A stretch of 64,000 nt of DNA from Arenicola marina (GCA_964019135.1 OZ025263.1:32776133-32840132); one strand, 5' to 3'. Positions 12,415 to 25,045 are shown, counted from the first letter of the stretch. The notes: generated from the sequence alone by a model not told the origin. Translations and numbers: made by a program.

Positions 12415-12632
12415 GTCAGTGATGCAACTTTATCATTTTATGTTTAACGGAAACGTATTGTCTAGAAGGAAACGGGCGTAAAACAAACTCTAACTTCTTA
12501 AACGTCACTTTATAAGCGACATCGGCGATAATATATCGATTCTCAGCAGCTCAAAAATAGGATTGTAAGTCTGTATGCTGATTCTTTTGATAAGCACGTA
12601 TGGTGCAGCGTTGTATTCTCTTTCCACCATAG

Positions 12633-12791
12633 TGGCGAGTACGACTAGCGCAACCAGCGCCAGCACCACTGCGGAGAGCACCACCAGCTCGACAACCCCA
12701 ACGACAGTCTCGGAAACCACAAGCACCGGAACCAGTGGGACGACGACAACTCCCACCACTGTCACCCCGACCACCAGTGAGTCCACAACAG
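12633..12791 (+). CDS. array-1 mucin exon 34
   Basis: Class-1 intron, acceptor CATAG. L20S. Confidence 0.85.
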
Positions 12792-13008
12792 GTCAGTGAT
12801 ACAACTTTATCATTTTATGTTTAAAGGAAACGCATTGTCTAGATGAAAACGGGCGTGAAACAAACTCTAACTTCTTAAACGTCACTTTATAAGCGACATC
12901 GGCGATAATATATCGATTCTCAGTAGCTCACTTTTTGATTGTAAGTCTGTATGCTGATTCTTTTGATAAGCACGTATGGTGCAGCGTTGTATTCTCTTTC
13001 CACCATAG

Positions 13009-13167
13009 TGGCGAGTACGACTAGCGCAACCAGCGCCAGCACCACTGCGGAGAGCACCACCAGTTTGACAACCCCAACGACAGTCTCGGAAACCACAAGC
13101 ACCGGAACCAGTGGGACGACGACAACTCCCACCACTGTCACCCCGACCACCAGTGAGTCCACAACAG
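13009..13167 (+). CDS. array-1 mucin exon 35
   Basis: Class-2 intron, acceptor CATAG. Consensus protein. Confidence 0.85.
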
Positions 13168-13384
13168 GTCAGTGATACAACTTTATCATTTTATGTTTAA
13201 AGGAAACGTATTGTCTAGGAGGAGACGGGCGTAAAACAAACTCTAACTTTTTTAACGTCACTTTATAAGCGGCATCGGCGATAACATATCGATTCTCAGC
13301 AGCCCAAAGTAGGATTGTAAAGCTGTATGCTGATTCTTTTGATAAGCACGTATGGTGCAGCGTTGTATTCTCTTTCCACCATAG

Positions 13385-13543
13385 TGGCGAGTACGACTAG
13401 CGCAACCAGCGCCAGCACCACTGCGGAGAGCACCATCAGCTTGACAACCCCAACGACAGTCTCGGAAACCACAAGCACCGGAACCAGTGGGACGACGACA
13501 AATCCCACCACTGTCACCCCGACCACCAGTGAGTCCACAACAG
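13385..13543 (+). CDS. array-1 mucin exon 36
   Basis: Class-3 intron, acceptor CATAG. T18I, T40N. Confidence 0.85.
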
Positions 13544-13761
13544 GTCAGTGATGCAACTTTATCATTTTATGTTTAAAGGAAACGTATTGTCTAGAAGGAA
13601 ACGGGCGTAAAACAAACTCTAACTTCTTAAACGTCACTTTATAAGCGACATCGGCGATAATATATCGATTCTCAGCAGCTCAAAAATAGGATTGTTAGTC
13701 TGTATGCTGATTCTTTTGATAAGCACGTATGGTGCAGCTTTGTATTCTCTTTCCACTGAAG

Positions 13762-13920
13762 TGGCGAGTACGACTAGCGCAACCAGCGCCAGCACCACTG
13801 CGGAGAGCACCACCAGCTTGACAACCCCAACGACAGTCTCGGAAACCACAAGCACCGGAACCAGTGGGACGACGACAACTCTCACCACTGTCACCCCGAC
13901 CACCAGTGAGTCCACAACAG
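13762..13920 (+). CDS. array-1 mucin exon 37
   Basis: Class-1 intron, acceptor TGAAG. P41L. Confidence 0.85.
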
Positions 13921-14137
13921 GTCAGTGATACAACTTTATCATTTTATGTTTAAAGGAAACGCATTGTCTAGATGGAAACGGGCGTAAAACAAACTCTAAC
14001 TTCTTAAACGTCACTTTATAAGCGACATCGGCGATAATATATCGATTCTCAGTAGCTCAATGTATGATTGTATGTCTGTATGCTGATTCTTTTGATAAGC
14101 ACGTATGGTGCAGCGTTGTATTCTCTTTCCACCATAG

Positions 14138-14296
14138 TGGCGAGTACGACTAGCGCAACCAGCGCCAGCACCACTGCGGAGAGCACCACCAGCTTGACAA
14201 CCCCAACGACAGTCTCGGAAACCACAAGCACCGGAACCAGTGGGACGACGACAACTCCCACCACTGTCACCCCGACCACCAGTGAGTCCACAACAG
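14138..14296 (+). CDS. array-1 mucin exon 38
   Basis: Class-4 intron, acceptor CATAG. Consensus protein. Confidence 0.85.
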
Positions 14297-14511
14297 GTCA
14301 GTGATACAACTTTATCATTTTATGTTTAAAGGAAACGTATTGTCTAGGAGGAAACGGGCGTAAAACAAACTAACTTCTTTAACGTCACTTTATAAGCGGC
14401 ATCGGCGATAACATTTCGATTCTCAGCAGCTCAAAGTAGGATTGTAAAGCTGTATGCTGATTCTTTTGATAAGCACGTATGGTGCAGCGTGGCATTCTCT
14501 TTCCACCATAG

Positions 14512-14670
14512 TGGCGAGTACGACTAGCGCAACCAGCGCCAGCACCACTGCGGAGAGCACCACCAGCTTGACAACCCCAACGACAGTCTCGGAAACCACA
14601 AGCACCGGAACCAGTGGGACGACGACAACTCCCACCACTGTCACCCCGACCACCAGTGAGTCCACAACAG
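14512..14670 (+). CDS. array-1 mucin exon 39
   Basis: Class-3 intron, acceptor CATAG. Consensus protein. Confidence 0.85.
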
Positions 14671-14888
14671 GTCAGTGATGCAACTTTATCATTTTATGTT
14701 TAAAGGAAACATATTGTCGAGAAGGAAACGGGCGTAAAACAAACTCTAACTTCTTAAACGTCACTTTATAAGCGACATCGGCGATAATATATCGATTCTC
14801 AGCAGCTCAAAAATAGGATTGTAAGTCTGTATGCTGATTCTTTTGATAAGCACGTATGGTGCAGCGTTGTAATCTCTTTCCACCATAG

Positions 14889-15047
14889 TGGCGAGTACGA
14901 CTAGCGCAACCAGCGCCAGCACCACTGCGGAGAGCACCACCAGCTTGACAACCCCAACGACAGTCTCGGAAACCACAAGCACCGGAACCAGTGGGACGAC
15001 GACAACTCCCACCACTGTCACCCCGACCACCAGTGAGTCCACAACAG
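14889..15047 (+). CDS. array-1 mucin exon 40
   Basis: Class-1 intron, acceptor CATAG. Consensus protein. The tract has TTGTAATCTC, a TAA in phase with the exon, so reading in from the upstream TGCAG would stop. Confidence 0.85.
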
Positions 15048-15264
15048 GTCAGTGATACAACTTTATCATTTTATGTTTAAAGGAAACGCATTGTCTAGAT
15101 GGAAACGGGCGTAAAACAAACTCTAACTTCTTAAACGTTACTTTATAAGCGACATCGGCGATAATATATCGATTCTCAGTAGCTCACTTTTTGATTGTAA
15201 GTCTGTATGCTGATTCTTTTGATAAGCACGTATGGTGCAGCGTTGTATTCTCTTTCCACCATAG

Positions 15265-15423
15265 TGGCGAGTACGACTAGCGCAACCAGCGCCAGCACCA
15301 CTGCGGAGAGCACCACCAGCTTGACAACCCCAACGACAGTCTCGGAAACCACAAGCACCGGAACCAGTGGGACGACGACAACTCCCACCACTGTCACCCC
15401 GACCACCAGTGAGTCCACAACAG
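15265..15423 (+). CDS. array-1 mucin exon 41
   Basis: Class-2 intron, acceptor CATAG. Consensus protein. Confidence 0.85.
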
Positions 15424-15640
15424 GTCAGTGATACAACTTTATCATTTTATGTTTAAAGGAAACGTATTGTCTAGGAGGAGACGGGCGTAAAACAAACTCT
15501 AACTTTTTTAACGTCACTTTATAAGCGGCATCGGCGATAACATATCGATTCTCAGCAGCTCAAAGTAGGATTGTAAAGCTGTATGCTGATTCGTTTGATA
15601 AGCACTTATGGTGCAGCGTTGAATTCTCTTTCCACCATAG

Positions 15641-15799
15641 TGGCGAGTACGACTAGCGCAACCAGCGCCAGCACCACTGCGGAGAGCACCACCAGCTTGA
15701 CAACCCCAACGACAGTCTCGGAAACCACAAGCACCGGAACCAGTGGGACGACGACAACTCCCACCACTGTCACCCCGACCACCAGTGAGTCCACAACAG
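15641..15799 (+). CDS. array-1 mucin exon 42
   Basis: Class-3 intron with the TGATTCGTTTG variant, acceptor CATAG. Consensus protein. Confidence 0.85.
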
Positions 15800-16014
15800 G
15801 TCAGTGATACAACTTTATCATTTTATGTTTAAAGGAAACGTATTGTCTAGGAGGAAACGGGCGTAAAACAAACTAACTTCTTTAACGTCACTTTATAAGC
15901 GGCATCGGCGATAACATTTCGATTCTCAGCAGCTCAAAGTAGGATTGTAAAGCTGTATGCTGATTCTTTTGATAAGCACGTATGGTGCAGCGTTGCATTC
16001 TCTTTCCACCATAG

Positions 16015-16173
16015 TGGCGAGTACGACTAGCGCAACCAGCGCCAGCACCACTGCGGAGAGCACCACCAGCTTGACAACCCCAACGACAGTCTCGGAAACC
16101 ACAAGCACCGGAACCAGTGGGACGACGACAACTCCCACCACTGTCACCCCGACCACCAGTGAGTCCACAACAG
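16015..16173 (+). CDS. array-1 mucin exon 43
   Basis: Class-3 intron, acceptor CATAG. Consensus protein. Confidence 0.85.
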
Positions 16174-16391
16174 GTCAGTGATGCAACTTTATCATTTTAT
16201 GTTTAAAGGAAACATATTGTCGAGAAGGAAACGGGCGTAAAACAAACTCTAACTTCTTAAACGTCACTTTATAAGCGACATCGGCGATAATATATCGATT
16301 CTCAGCAGCTCAAAAATAGGATTGTAAGTCTGTATGCTGATTCTTTTGATAAGCACGTATGGTGCAGCGTTGTAATCTCTTTCCACCATAG

Positions 16392-16550
16392 TGGCGAGTA
16401 CGACTAGCGCAACCAGCGCCAGCACCACTGCGGAGAGCACCACCAGCTTGACAACCCCAACGACAGTCTCGGAAACCACAAGCACCGGAACCAGTGGGAC
16501 GACGACAACTCCCACCACTGTCACCCCGACCACCAGTGAGTCCACAACAG
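16392..16550 (+). CDS. array-1 mucin exon 44
   Basis: Class-1 intron, acceptor CATAG, TAA in the tract. Consensus protein. Confidence 0.85.
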
Positions 16551-16767
16551 GTCAGTGATACAACTTTATCATTTTATGTTTAAAGGAAACGCATTGTCTA
16601 GATGGAAACGGGCGTAAAACAAACTCTAACTTCTTAAACGTTACTTTATAAGCGACATCGGCGATAATATATCGATTCTCAGTAGCTCACTTTTTGATTG
16701 TAAGTCTGTATGCTGATTCTTTTGATAAGCACGTATGGTGCAGCGTTGTATTCTCTTTCCACCATAG

Positions 16768-16926
16768 TGGCGAGTACGACTAGCGCAACCAGCGCCAGCA
16801 CCACTGCGGAGAGCACCACCAGCTTGACAACCCCAACGACAGTCTCGGAAACCACAAGCACCGGAACCAGTGGGACGACGACAACTCCCACCACTGTCAC
16901 CCCGACCACCAGTGAGTCCACAACAG
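16768..16926 (+). CDS. array-1 mucin exon 45
   Basis: Class-2 intron, acceptor CATAG. Consensus protein. Confidence 0.85.
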
Positions 16927-17143
16927 GTCAGTGATACAACTTTATCATTTTATGTTTAAAGGAAACGCATTGTCTAGATGGAAACGGGCGTAAAACAAAC
17001 TCTAACTTCTTAAACGTTACTTTATAAGCGACATCGGCGATAATATATCGATTCTCAGTAGCTCACTTTTTGATTGTAAGTCTGTATGCTGATTCTTTTG
17101 ATAAGCACTTATGGTGCAGCTTTGTATTCTCTTTCCACTGAAG

Positions 17144-17302
17144 TGGCGAGTACGACTAGCGCAACCAGCGCCAGCACCACTGCGGAGAGCACCACCAGCT
17201 TGACAACCCCAACGACAGTCTCGGAAACCACAAGCACCGGAACCAGTGGGACGACGACAACTCCCACCACTGTCACCCCGACCACCAGTGAGTCCACAAC
17301 AG
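17144..17302 (+). CDS. array-1 mucin exon 46
   Basis: Class-2 intron joined to a TGAAG acceptor, a combination otherwise linked to class 1; a likely recombinant unit. Consensus protein. Confidence 0.85.
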
Positions 17303-17519
17303 GTCAGTGATACAACTTTATCATTTTATGTTTAAAGGAAACGCATTGTCTAGATGGAAACGGGCGTAAAACAAACTCTAACTTCTTAAACGTCACTTTA
17401 TAAGCGACATCGGCGATAATATATCGATTCTTAGTAGCTCAATGTATGATTGTATGTCTGTATGCTGATTCTTTTGATAAGCACGTATGGTGCAGCGTTG
17501 TATTCTCTTTCCACCATAG

Positions 17520-17678
17520 TGGCGAGTACGACTAGCGCAACCAGCGCCAGCACCACTGCGGAGAGCACCACCAGCTTGACAACCCCAACGACAGTCTCGG
17601 AAACCACAAGCACCGGAACCAGTGGGACGACGACAACTCCCACCACTGTCACCCCGACCACCAGTGAGTCCACAACAG
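17520..17678 (+). CDS. array-1 mucin exon 47
   Basis: Class-4 intron, acceptor CATAG. Consensus protein; copy of exon 29. Confidence 0.85.
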
Positions 17679-17897
17679 GTCAGTGATACAACTTGATCAT
17701 TTTATGTTTAAAGGAAACGTATTGTCTAGGAGGAAACGGGCGTAAAACAAAAACTCTAACTTCTTTAACGTCACTTTATAAGCGGCATCGGCGATAACAT
17801 ATCGATTCTCAGCAGCTCAAAGTAGGATTGTAAAGCTGTATGCTGATTCTTTTGATAAACACGTATGGTGCAGCGTTGCATTCTCTTTCCACCATAG

Positions 17898-18056
17898 TGG
17901 CGAGTACGACTAGCGCAACCAGCGCCAGCACCACTGCGGAGAGCACCACCAGCTTGACAACCCCAACGACAGTCTCGGAAACCACAAGCACCGGAACCAG
18001 TGGGACGACGACAACTCCCACCACTGTCACCCCGACCACCAGTGAGTCCACAACAG
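17898..18056 (+). CDS. array-1 mucin exon 48
   Basis: Class-3 intron, acceptor CATAG. Consensus protein; copy of exon 30. Confidence 0.85.
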
Positions 18057-18273
18057 GTCAGTGATACAACTTTATCATTTTATGTTTAAAGGAAACGCAT
18101 TGTCTAGATGGAAACGGGCGTAAAACAAACTCTAACTTCTTAAACGTTACTTTATAAGCGACATCGGCGATAATATATCGATTCTCAGTAGCTCACTTTT
18201 TGATTGTAAGTCTGTATGCTGATTCTTTTGATAAGCACGTATGGTGCAGCGTTGTATTCTCTTTCCACCATAG

Positions 18274-18432
18274 TGGCGAGTACGACTAGCGCAACCAGCG
18301 CCAGCACCACTGCGGAGAGCACCACCAGCTTGACAACCCCAACGACAGTCTCGGAAACCACAAGCACCGGAACCAGTGGGACGACGACAACTCCCACCAC
18401 TGTCACCCCGACCACCAGTGAGTCCACAACAG
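18274..18432 (+). CDS. array-1 mucin exon 49
   Basis: Class-2 intron, acceptor CATAG. Consensus protein; copy of exon 31. Confidence 0.85.
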
Positions 18433-18649
18433 GTCAGTGATACAACTTTATCATTTTATGTTTAAAGGAAACGCATTGTCTAGATGGAAACGGGCGTAAA
18501 ACAAACTCTAACTTCTTAAACGTTACTTTATAAGCGACATCGGCGATAATATATCGATTCTCAGTAGCTCACTTTTTGATTGTAAGTCTGTATGCTGATT
18601 CTTTTGATAAGCACTTATGGTGCAGCTTTGTATTCTCTTTCCACCGAAG

Positions 18650-18808
18650 TGGCGAGTACGACTAGCGCAACCAGCGCCAGCACCACTGCGGAGAGCACCA
18701 CCAGCTTGACAACCCCAACGACAGTCTCGGAAACCACAAGCACCGGAACCAGTGGGACGACGACAACTCCCACCACTGTCACCCCGACCACCAGTGAGTC
18801 CACAACAG
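18650..18808 (+). CDS. array-1 mucin exon 50
   Basis: Class-2 intron, acceptor CGAAG. Consensus protein; copy of exon 32. Confidence 0.85.
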
Positions 18809-19026
18809 GTCAGTGATGCAACTTTATCATTTTATGTTTAAAGGAAACGTATTGTCTAGAAGGAAACGGGCGTAAAACAAACTCTAACTTCTTAAACGTC
18901 ACTTTATAAGCGACATCGGCGATAATATATCGATTCTCAGTAGCTCAAAAATAGGATTGTAAGTCTGTATGCTGATTCTTTTGATAAGCACGTATGGTGC
19001 AGCGTTGTATTCTCTTTCCACCATAG

Positions 19027-19185
19027 TGGCGAGTACGACTAGCGCAACCAGCGCCAGCACCACTGCGGAGAGCACCACCAGCTTGACAACCCCAACGACA
19101 GTCTCGGAAACCACAAGCACCGGAACCAGTGGGACGACGACAACTCCCACCACTGTCACCCCGACCACCAGTGAGTCCACAACAG
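19027..19185 (+). CDS. array-1 mucin exon 51
   Basis: Class-1 intron, acceptor CATAG. Consensus protein; copy of exon 33. Confidence 0.85.
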
Positions 19186-19403
19186 GTCAGTGATGCAACT
19201 TTATCATTTTATGTTTAACGGAAACGTATTGTCTAGAAGGAAACGGGCGTAAAACAAACTCTAACTTCTTAAACGTCACTTTATAAGCGACATCGGCGAT
19301 AATATATCGATTCTCAGCAGCTCAAAAATAGGATTGTAAGTCTGTATGCTGATTCTTTTGATAAGCACGTATGGTGCAGCGTTGTATTCTCTTTCCACCA
19401 TAG

Positions 19404-19562
19404 TGGCGAGTACGACTAGCGCAACCAGCGCCAGCACCACTGCGGAGAGCACCACCAGCTCGACAACCCCAACGACAGTCTCGGAAACCACAAGCACCGG
19501 AACCAGTGGGACGACGACAACTCCCACCACTGTCACCCCGACCACCAGTGAGTCCACAACAG
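19404..19562 (+). CDS. array-1 mucin exon 52
   Basis: Class-1 intron, acceptor CATAG. L20S; copy of exon 34. Confidence 0.85.
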
Positions 19563-19779
19563 GTCAGTGATACAACTTTATCATTTTATGTTTAAAGGAA
19601 ACGCATTGTCTAGATGAAAACGGGCGTGAAACAAACTCTAACTTCTTAAACGTCACTTTATAAGCGACATCGGCGATAATATATCGATTCTCAGTAGCTC
19701 ACTTTTTGATTGTAAGTCTGTATGCTGATTCTTTTGATAAGCACGTATGGTGCAGCGTTGTATTCTCTTTCCACCATAG

Positions 19780-19938
19780 TGGCGAGTACGACTAGCGCAA
19801 CCAGCGCCAGCACCACTGCGGAGAGCACCACCAGTTTGACAACCCCAACGACAGTCTCGGAAACCACAAGCACCGGAACCAGTGGGACGACGACAACTCC
19901 CACCACTGTCACCCCGACCACCAGTGAGTCCACAACAG
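19780..19938 (+). CDS. array-1 mucin exon 53
   Basis: Class-2 intron, acceptor CATAG. Consensus protein; copy of exon 35. Confidence 0.85.
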
Positions 19939-20155
19939 GTCAGTGATACAACTTTATCATTTTATGTTTAAAGGAAACGTATTGTCTAGGAGGAGACGGG
20001 CGTAAAACAAACTCTAACTTTTTTAACGTCACTTTATAAGCGGCATCGGCGATAACATATCGATTCTCAGCAGCCCAAAGTAGGATTGTAAAGCTGTATG
20101 CTGATTCTTTTGATTAGCACGTATGGTGCAGCGTTGTATTCTCTTTCCACCATAG

Positions 20156-20314
20156 TGGCGAGTACGACTAGCGCAACCAGCGCCAGCACCACTGCGGAGA
20201 GCACCATCAGCTTGACAACCCCAACGACAGTCTCGGAAACCACAAGCACCGGAACCAGTGGGACGACGACAAATCCCACCACTGTCACCCCGACCACCAG
20301 TGAGTCCACAACAG
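20156..20314 (+). CDS. array-1 mucin exon 54
   Basis: Class-3 intron, acceptor CATAG. T18I, T40N; copy of exon 36 with one intron change (TGATTAGC). Confidence 0.85.
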
Positions 20315-20532
20315 GTCAGTGATGCAACTTTATCATTTTATGTTTAAAGGAAACGTATTGTCTAGAAGGAAACGGGCGTAAAACAAACTCTAACTTCTTA
20401 AACGTCACTTTATAAGCGACATCGGCGATAATATATCGATTCTCAGCAGCTCAAAAATAGGATTGTTAGTCTGTATGCTGATTCTTTTGATAAGCACGTA
20501 TGGTGCAGCTTTGTATTCTCTTTCCACTGAAG

Positions 20533-20691
20533 TGGCGAGTACGACTAGCGCAACCAGCGCCAGCACCACTGCGGAGAGCACCACCAGCTTGACAACCCCA
20601 ACGACAGTCTCGGAAACCACAAGCACCGGAACCAGTGGGACGACGACAACTCTCACCACTGTCACCCCGACCACCAGTGAGTCCACAACAG
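20533..20691 (+). CDS. array-1 mucin exon 55
   Basis: Class-1 intron, acceptor TGAAG. P41L; copy of exon 37. Confidence 0.85.
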
Positions 20692-20908
20692 GTCAGTGAT
20701 ACAACTTTATCATTTTATGTTTAAAGGAAACGCATTGTCTAGATGGAAACGGGTGTAAAACAAACTCTAACTTCTTAAACGTCACTTTATAAGCGACATC
20801 GGCGATAATATATCGATTCTCAGTAGCTCAATGTATGATTGTATGTCTGTATGCTGATTCTTTTGATAAGCACGTATGGTGCAGCGTTGTATTCTCTTTC
20901 CACCATAG

Positions 20909-21067
20909 TGGCGAGTACGACTAGCGCAACCAGCGCCAGCACCACTGCGGAGAGCACCACCAGCTTGACAACCCCAACGACAGTCTCGGAAACCACAAGC
21001 ACCGGAACCAGTGGGACGACGACAACTCCCACCACTGTCACCCCGACCACCAGTGAGTCCACAACAG
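20909..21067 (+). CDS. array-1 mucin exon 56
   Basis: Class-4 intron, acceptor CATAG. Consensus protein; copy of exon 38. Confidence 0.85.
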
Positions 21068-21286
21068 GTCAGTGATACAACTTGACCATTTTATGTTTAA
21101 AGGAAACGTATTGTCTAGGAGGAAACGGGCGTAAAACAAAAACTCTAACTTCTTTAACGTCACTTTATAAGCGGCATCGGCGATAACATATCGATTCTCA
21201 GCAGCTCAAAGTAGGATTGTAAAGCTGTATGCTGATTCTTTTGATAAACACGTATGGTGCAGCGTTGCATTCTCTTTCCACCATAG

Positions 21287-21445
21287 TGGCGAGTACGACT
21301 AGCGCAACCAGCGCCAGCACCACTGCGGAGAGCACCACCAGCTTGACAACCCCAACGACAGTCTCGGAAACCACAAGCACCGGAACCAGTGGGACGACGA
21401 CAACTCCCACCACTGTCACCCCGACCACCAGTGAGTCCACAACAG
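21287..21445 (+). CDS. array-1 mucin exon 57
   Basis: Class-3 intron, acceptor CATAG. Consensus protein. This unit is the extra one relative to the 10.7-16.9 kb copy and resembles exons 30 and 48. Confidence 0.85.
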
Positions 21446-21660
21446 GTCAGTGATACAACTTTATCATTTTATGTTTAAAGGAAACGTATTGTCTAGGAGG
21501 AAACGGGCGTAAAACAAACTAACTTCTTTAACGTCACTTTATAAGCGGCATCGGCGATAACATTTCGATTCTCAGCAGCTCAAAGTAGGATTGTAAAGCT
21601 GTATGCTGATTCTTTTGATAAGCACGTATGGTGCAGCGTGGCATTCTCTTTCCACCATAG

Positions 21661-21819
21661 TGGCGAGTACGACTAGCGCAACCAGCGCCAGCACCACTGC
21701 GGAGAGCATCACCAGCTTGACAACCCCAACGACAGTCTCGGAAACCACAAGCACCGGAACCAGTGGGACGACGACAACTCCCACCACTGTCACCCCGACC
21801 ACCAGTGAGTCCACAACAG
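21661..21819 (+). CDS. array-1 mucin exon 58
   Basis: Class-3 intron, acceptor CATAG. T17I; copy of exon 39. Confidence 0.85.
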
Positions 21820-22037
21820 GTCAGTGATGCAACTTTATCAATTTATGTTTAAAGGAAACATATTGTCGAGAAGGAAACGGGCGTAAAACAAACTCTAACT
21901 TCTTAAACGTCACTTTATAAGCGACATCGGCGATAATATATCGATTCTCAGCAGCTCAAAAATAGGATTGTAAGTCTGTATGCTGATTCTTTTGATAAGC
22001 ACGTATGGTGCAGCGTTGTAATCTCTTTCCACCATAG

Positions 22038-22196
22038 TGGCGAGTACGACTAGCGCAACCAGCGCCAGCACCACTGCGGAGAGCACCACCAGCTTGACAA
22101 CCCCAACGACAGTCTCGGAAACCACAAGCACCGGAACCAGTGGGACGACGACAACTCCCACCACTGTCACCCCGACCACCAGTGAGTCCACAACAG
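22038..22196 (+). CDS. array-1 mucin exon 59
   Basis: Class-1 intron, acceptor CATAG, TAA in the tract. Consensus protein. Confidence 0.85.
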
Positions 22197-22413
22197 GTCA
22201 GTGATACAACTTTATCATTTTATGTTTAAAGGAAACGCATTGTCTAGATGGAAACGGGCGTAAAACAAACTCTAACTTCTTAAACGTTACTTTATAAGCG
22301 ACATCGGCGATAATATATCGATTCTCAGTAGCTCACTTTTTGATTGTAAGTCTGTATGCTGATTCTTTTGATAAGCACGTATGGTGCAGCGTTGTATTCT
22401 CTTTCCACCATAG

Positions 22414-22572
22414 TGGCGAGTACGACTAGCGCAACCAGCGCCAGCACCACTGCGGAGAGCACCACCAGCTTGACAACCCCAACGACAGTCTCGGAAACCA
22501 CAAGCACCGGAACCAGTGGGACGACGACAACTCCCACCACTGTCACCCCGACCACCAGTGAGTCCACAACAG
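22414..22572 (+). CDS. array-1 mucin exon 60
   Basis: Class-2 intron, acceptor CATAG. Consensus protein. Confidence 0.85.
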
Positions 22573-22789
22573 GTCAGTGATACAACTTTATCATTTTATG
22601 TTTAAAGGAAACGTATTGTCTAGGAGGAGACGGGCGTAAAACAAACTCTAACTTTTTTAACGTCACTTTATAAGCGGCATCGGCGATAACATATCGATTC
22701 TCAGCAGCTCAAAGTAGGATTGTAAAGCTGTATGCTGATTCGTTTGATAAGCACTTATGGTGCAGCGTTGAATTCTCTTTCCACCATAG

Positions 22790-22948
22790 TGGCGAGTACG
22801 ACTAGCGCAACCAGCGCCAGCACCACTGCGGAGAGCACCACCAGCTTGACAACCCCAACGACAGTCTCGGAAACCACAAGCACCGGAACCAGTGGGACGA
22901 CGACAACTCCCACCACTGTCACCCCGACCACCAGTGAGTCCACAACAG
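22790..22948 (+). CDS. array-1 mucin exon 61
   Basis: Class-3 intron with the TGATTCGTTTG variant, acceptor CATAG. Consensus protein. Confidence 0.85.
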
Positions 22949-23163
22949 GTCAGTGATACAACTTTATCATTTTATGTTTAAAGGAAACGTATTGTCTAGG
23001 AGGAAACGGGCGTAAAACAAACTAACTTCTTTAACGTCACTTTATAAGCGGCATCGGCGATAACATTTCGATTCTCAGCAGCTCAAAGTAGGATTGTAAA
23101 GCTGTATGCTGATTCTTTTGATAAGCACGTATGGTGCAGCGTTGCATTCTCTTTCCACCATAG

Positions 23164-23322
23164 TGGCGAGTACGACTAGCGCAACCAGCGCCAGCACCAC
23201 TGCGGAGAGCACCACCAGCTTGACAACCCCAACGACAGTCTCGGAAACCACAAGCACCGGAACCAGTGGGACGACGACAACTCCCACCACTGTCACCCCG
23301 ACCACCAGTGAGTCCACAACAG
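23164..23322 (+). CDS. array-1 mucin exon 62
   Basis: Class-3 intron, acceptor CATAG. Consensus protein. Confidence 0.85.
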
Positions 23323-23540
23323 GTCAGTGATGCAACTTTATCATTTTATGTTTAAAGGAAACATATTGTCGAGAAGGAAACGGGCGTAAAACAAACTCTA
23401 ACTTCTTAAACGTCACTTTATAAGCGACATCGGCGATAATATATCGATTCTCAGCAGCTCAAAAATAGGATTGTAAGTCTGTATGCTGATTCTTTTGATA
23501 AGCACGTATGGTGCAGCGTTGTAATCTCTTTCCACCATAG

Positions 23541-23699
23541 TGGCGAGTACGACTAGCGCAACCAGCGCCAGCACCACTGCGGAGAGCACCACCAGCTTGA
23601 CAACCCCAACGACAGTCTCGGAAACCACAAGCACCGGAACCAGTGGGACGACGACAACTCCCACCACTGTCACCCCGACCACCAGTGAGTCCACAACAG
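23541..23699 (+). CDS. array-1 mucin exon 63
   Basis: Class-1 intron, acceptor CATAG, TAA in the tract. Consensus protein. Confidence 0.85.
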
Positions 23700-23916
23700 G
23701 TCAGTGATACAACTTTATCATTTTATGTTTAAAGGAAACGCATTGTCTAGATGGAAACGGGCGTAAAACAAACTCTAACTTCTTAAACGTTACTTTATAA
23801 GCGACATCGGCGATAATATATCGATTCTCAGTAGCTCACTTTTTGATTGTAAGTCTGTATGCTGATTCTTTTGATAAGCACGTATGGTGCAGCGTTGTAT
23901 TCTCTTTCCACCATAG

Positions 23917-24075
23917 TGGCGAGTACGACTAGCGCAACCAGCGCCAGCACCACTGCGGAGAGCACCACCAGCTTGACAACCCCAACGACAGTCTCGGAAA
24001 CCACAAGCACCGGAACCAGTGGGACGACGACAACTCCCACCACTGTCACCCCGACCACCAGTGAGTCCACAACAG
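23917..24075 (+). CDS. array-1 mucin exon 64
   Basis: Class-2 intron, acceptor CATAG. Consensus protein. Confidence 0.85.
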
Positions 24076-24292
24076 GTCAGTGATACAACTTTATCATTTT
24101 ATGTTTAAAGGAAACGTATTGTCTAGGAGGAGACGGGCGTAAAACAAACTCTAACTTTTTTAACGTCACTTTATAAGCGGCATCGGCGATAACATATCGA
24201 TTCTCAGCAGCTCAAAGTAGGATTGTAAAGCTGTATGCTGATTCGTTTGATAAGCACTTATGGTGCAGCGTTGAATTCTCTTTCCACCATAG

Positions 24293-24451
24293 TGGCGAGT
24301 ACGACTAGCGCAACCAGCGCCAGCACCACTGCGGAGAGCACCACCAGCTTGACAACCCCAACGACAGTCTCGGAAACCACAAGCACCGGAACCAGTGGGA
24401 CGACGACAACTCCCACCACTGTCACCCCGACCACCAGTGAGTCCACAACAG
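24293..24451 (+). CDS. array-1 mucin exon 65
   Basis: Class-3 intron with TGATTCGTTTG, acceptor CATAG. Consensus protein. Confidence 0.85.
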
Positions 24452-24669
24452 GTCAGTGATGCAACTTTATCATTTTATGTTTAAAGGAAACGTATTGTCT
24501 AGAAGGAAACGGGCGTAAAACAAACTCTAACTTCTTAAACGTCACTTTATAAGCGACATCGGCGATAATATATCGATTCTCAGCAGTTCCAAAATAGGAT
24601 TGTAAAGCTGTATGCTGATTCTTTTGATAAACACGTATGGTGCAGCGTTGCATTCTCTTTCCACCATAG

Positions 24670-24828
24670 TGGCGAGTACGACTAGCGCAACCAGCGCCAG
24701 CACCACTGCGGAGAGCACCACCAGCTTGACAACCCCAACGACAGTCTCGGAAACCACAAGCACCGGAACCAGTGGGACGACGACAACTCCCACCACTGTC
24801 ACCCCGACCACCAGTGAGTCCACAACAG
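24670..24828 (+). CDS. array-1 mucin exon 66
   Basis: First class-5 intron in the array, acceptor CATAG. Consensus protein. Class 5 looks like a class-1 start joined to a class-3 end. Confidence 0.85.
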
Positions 24829-25045
24829 GTCAGTGATACAACTTTATCATTTTATGTTTAAAGGAAACGTATTGTCTAGGAGGAGACGGGCGTAAAACAA
24901 ACTCTAACTTTTTTAACGTCACTTTATAAGCGGCATCGGCGATAACATATCGATTCTCAGCAGCTCAAAGTAGGATTGTAAAGCTGTATGCTGATTCGTT
25001 TGATAAGCACTTATGGTGCAGCGTTGAATTCTCTTTCCACCATAG

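Larger units (their letters stand above)
10749..24075 (+). repeat. segmental duplication inside array 1 (about 6.3 kb copied)
   Basis: Exons 29-38 (10749-14296) recur as exons 47-56 (17520-21067) at a constant offset of 6771 bp. Exons 39-45 (14512-16926) recur as exons 58-64 (21661-24075) at 7149 bp. The 378-bp difference is one extra unit, exon 57 (21287). Shared private markers include T18I/T40N (exons 36 and 54), P41L (37 and 55), L20S (34 and 52) and the TAA upstream of exons 40/59 and 44/63. Confidence 0.85.
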
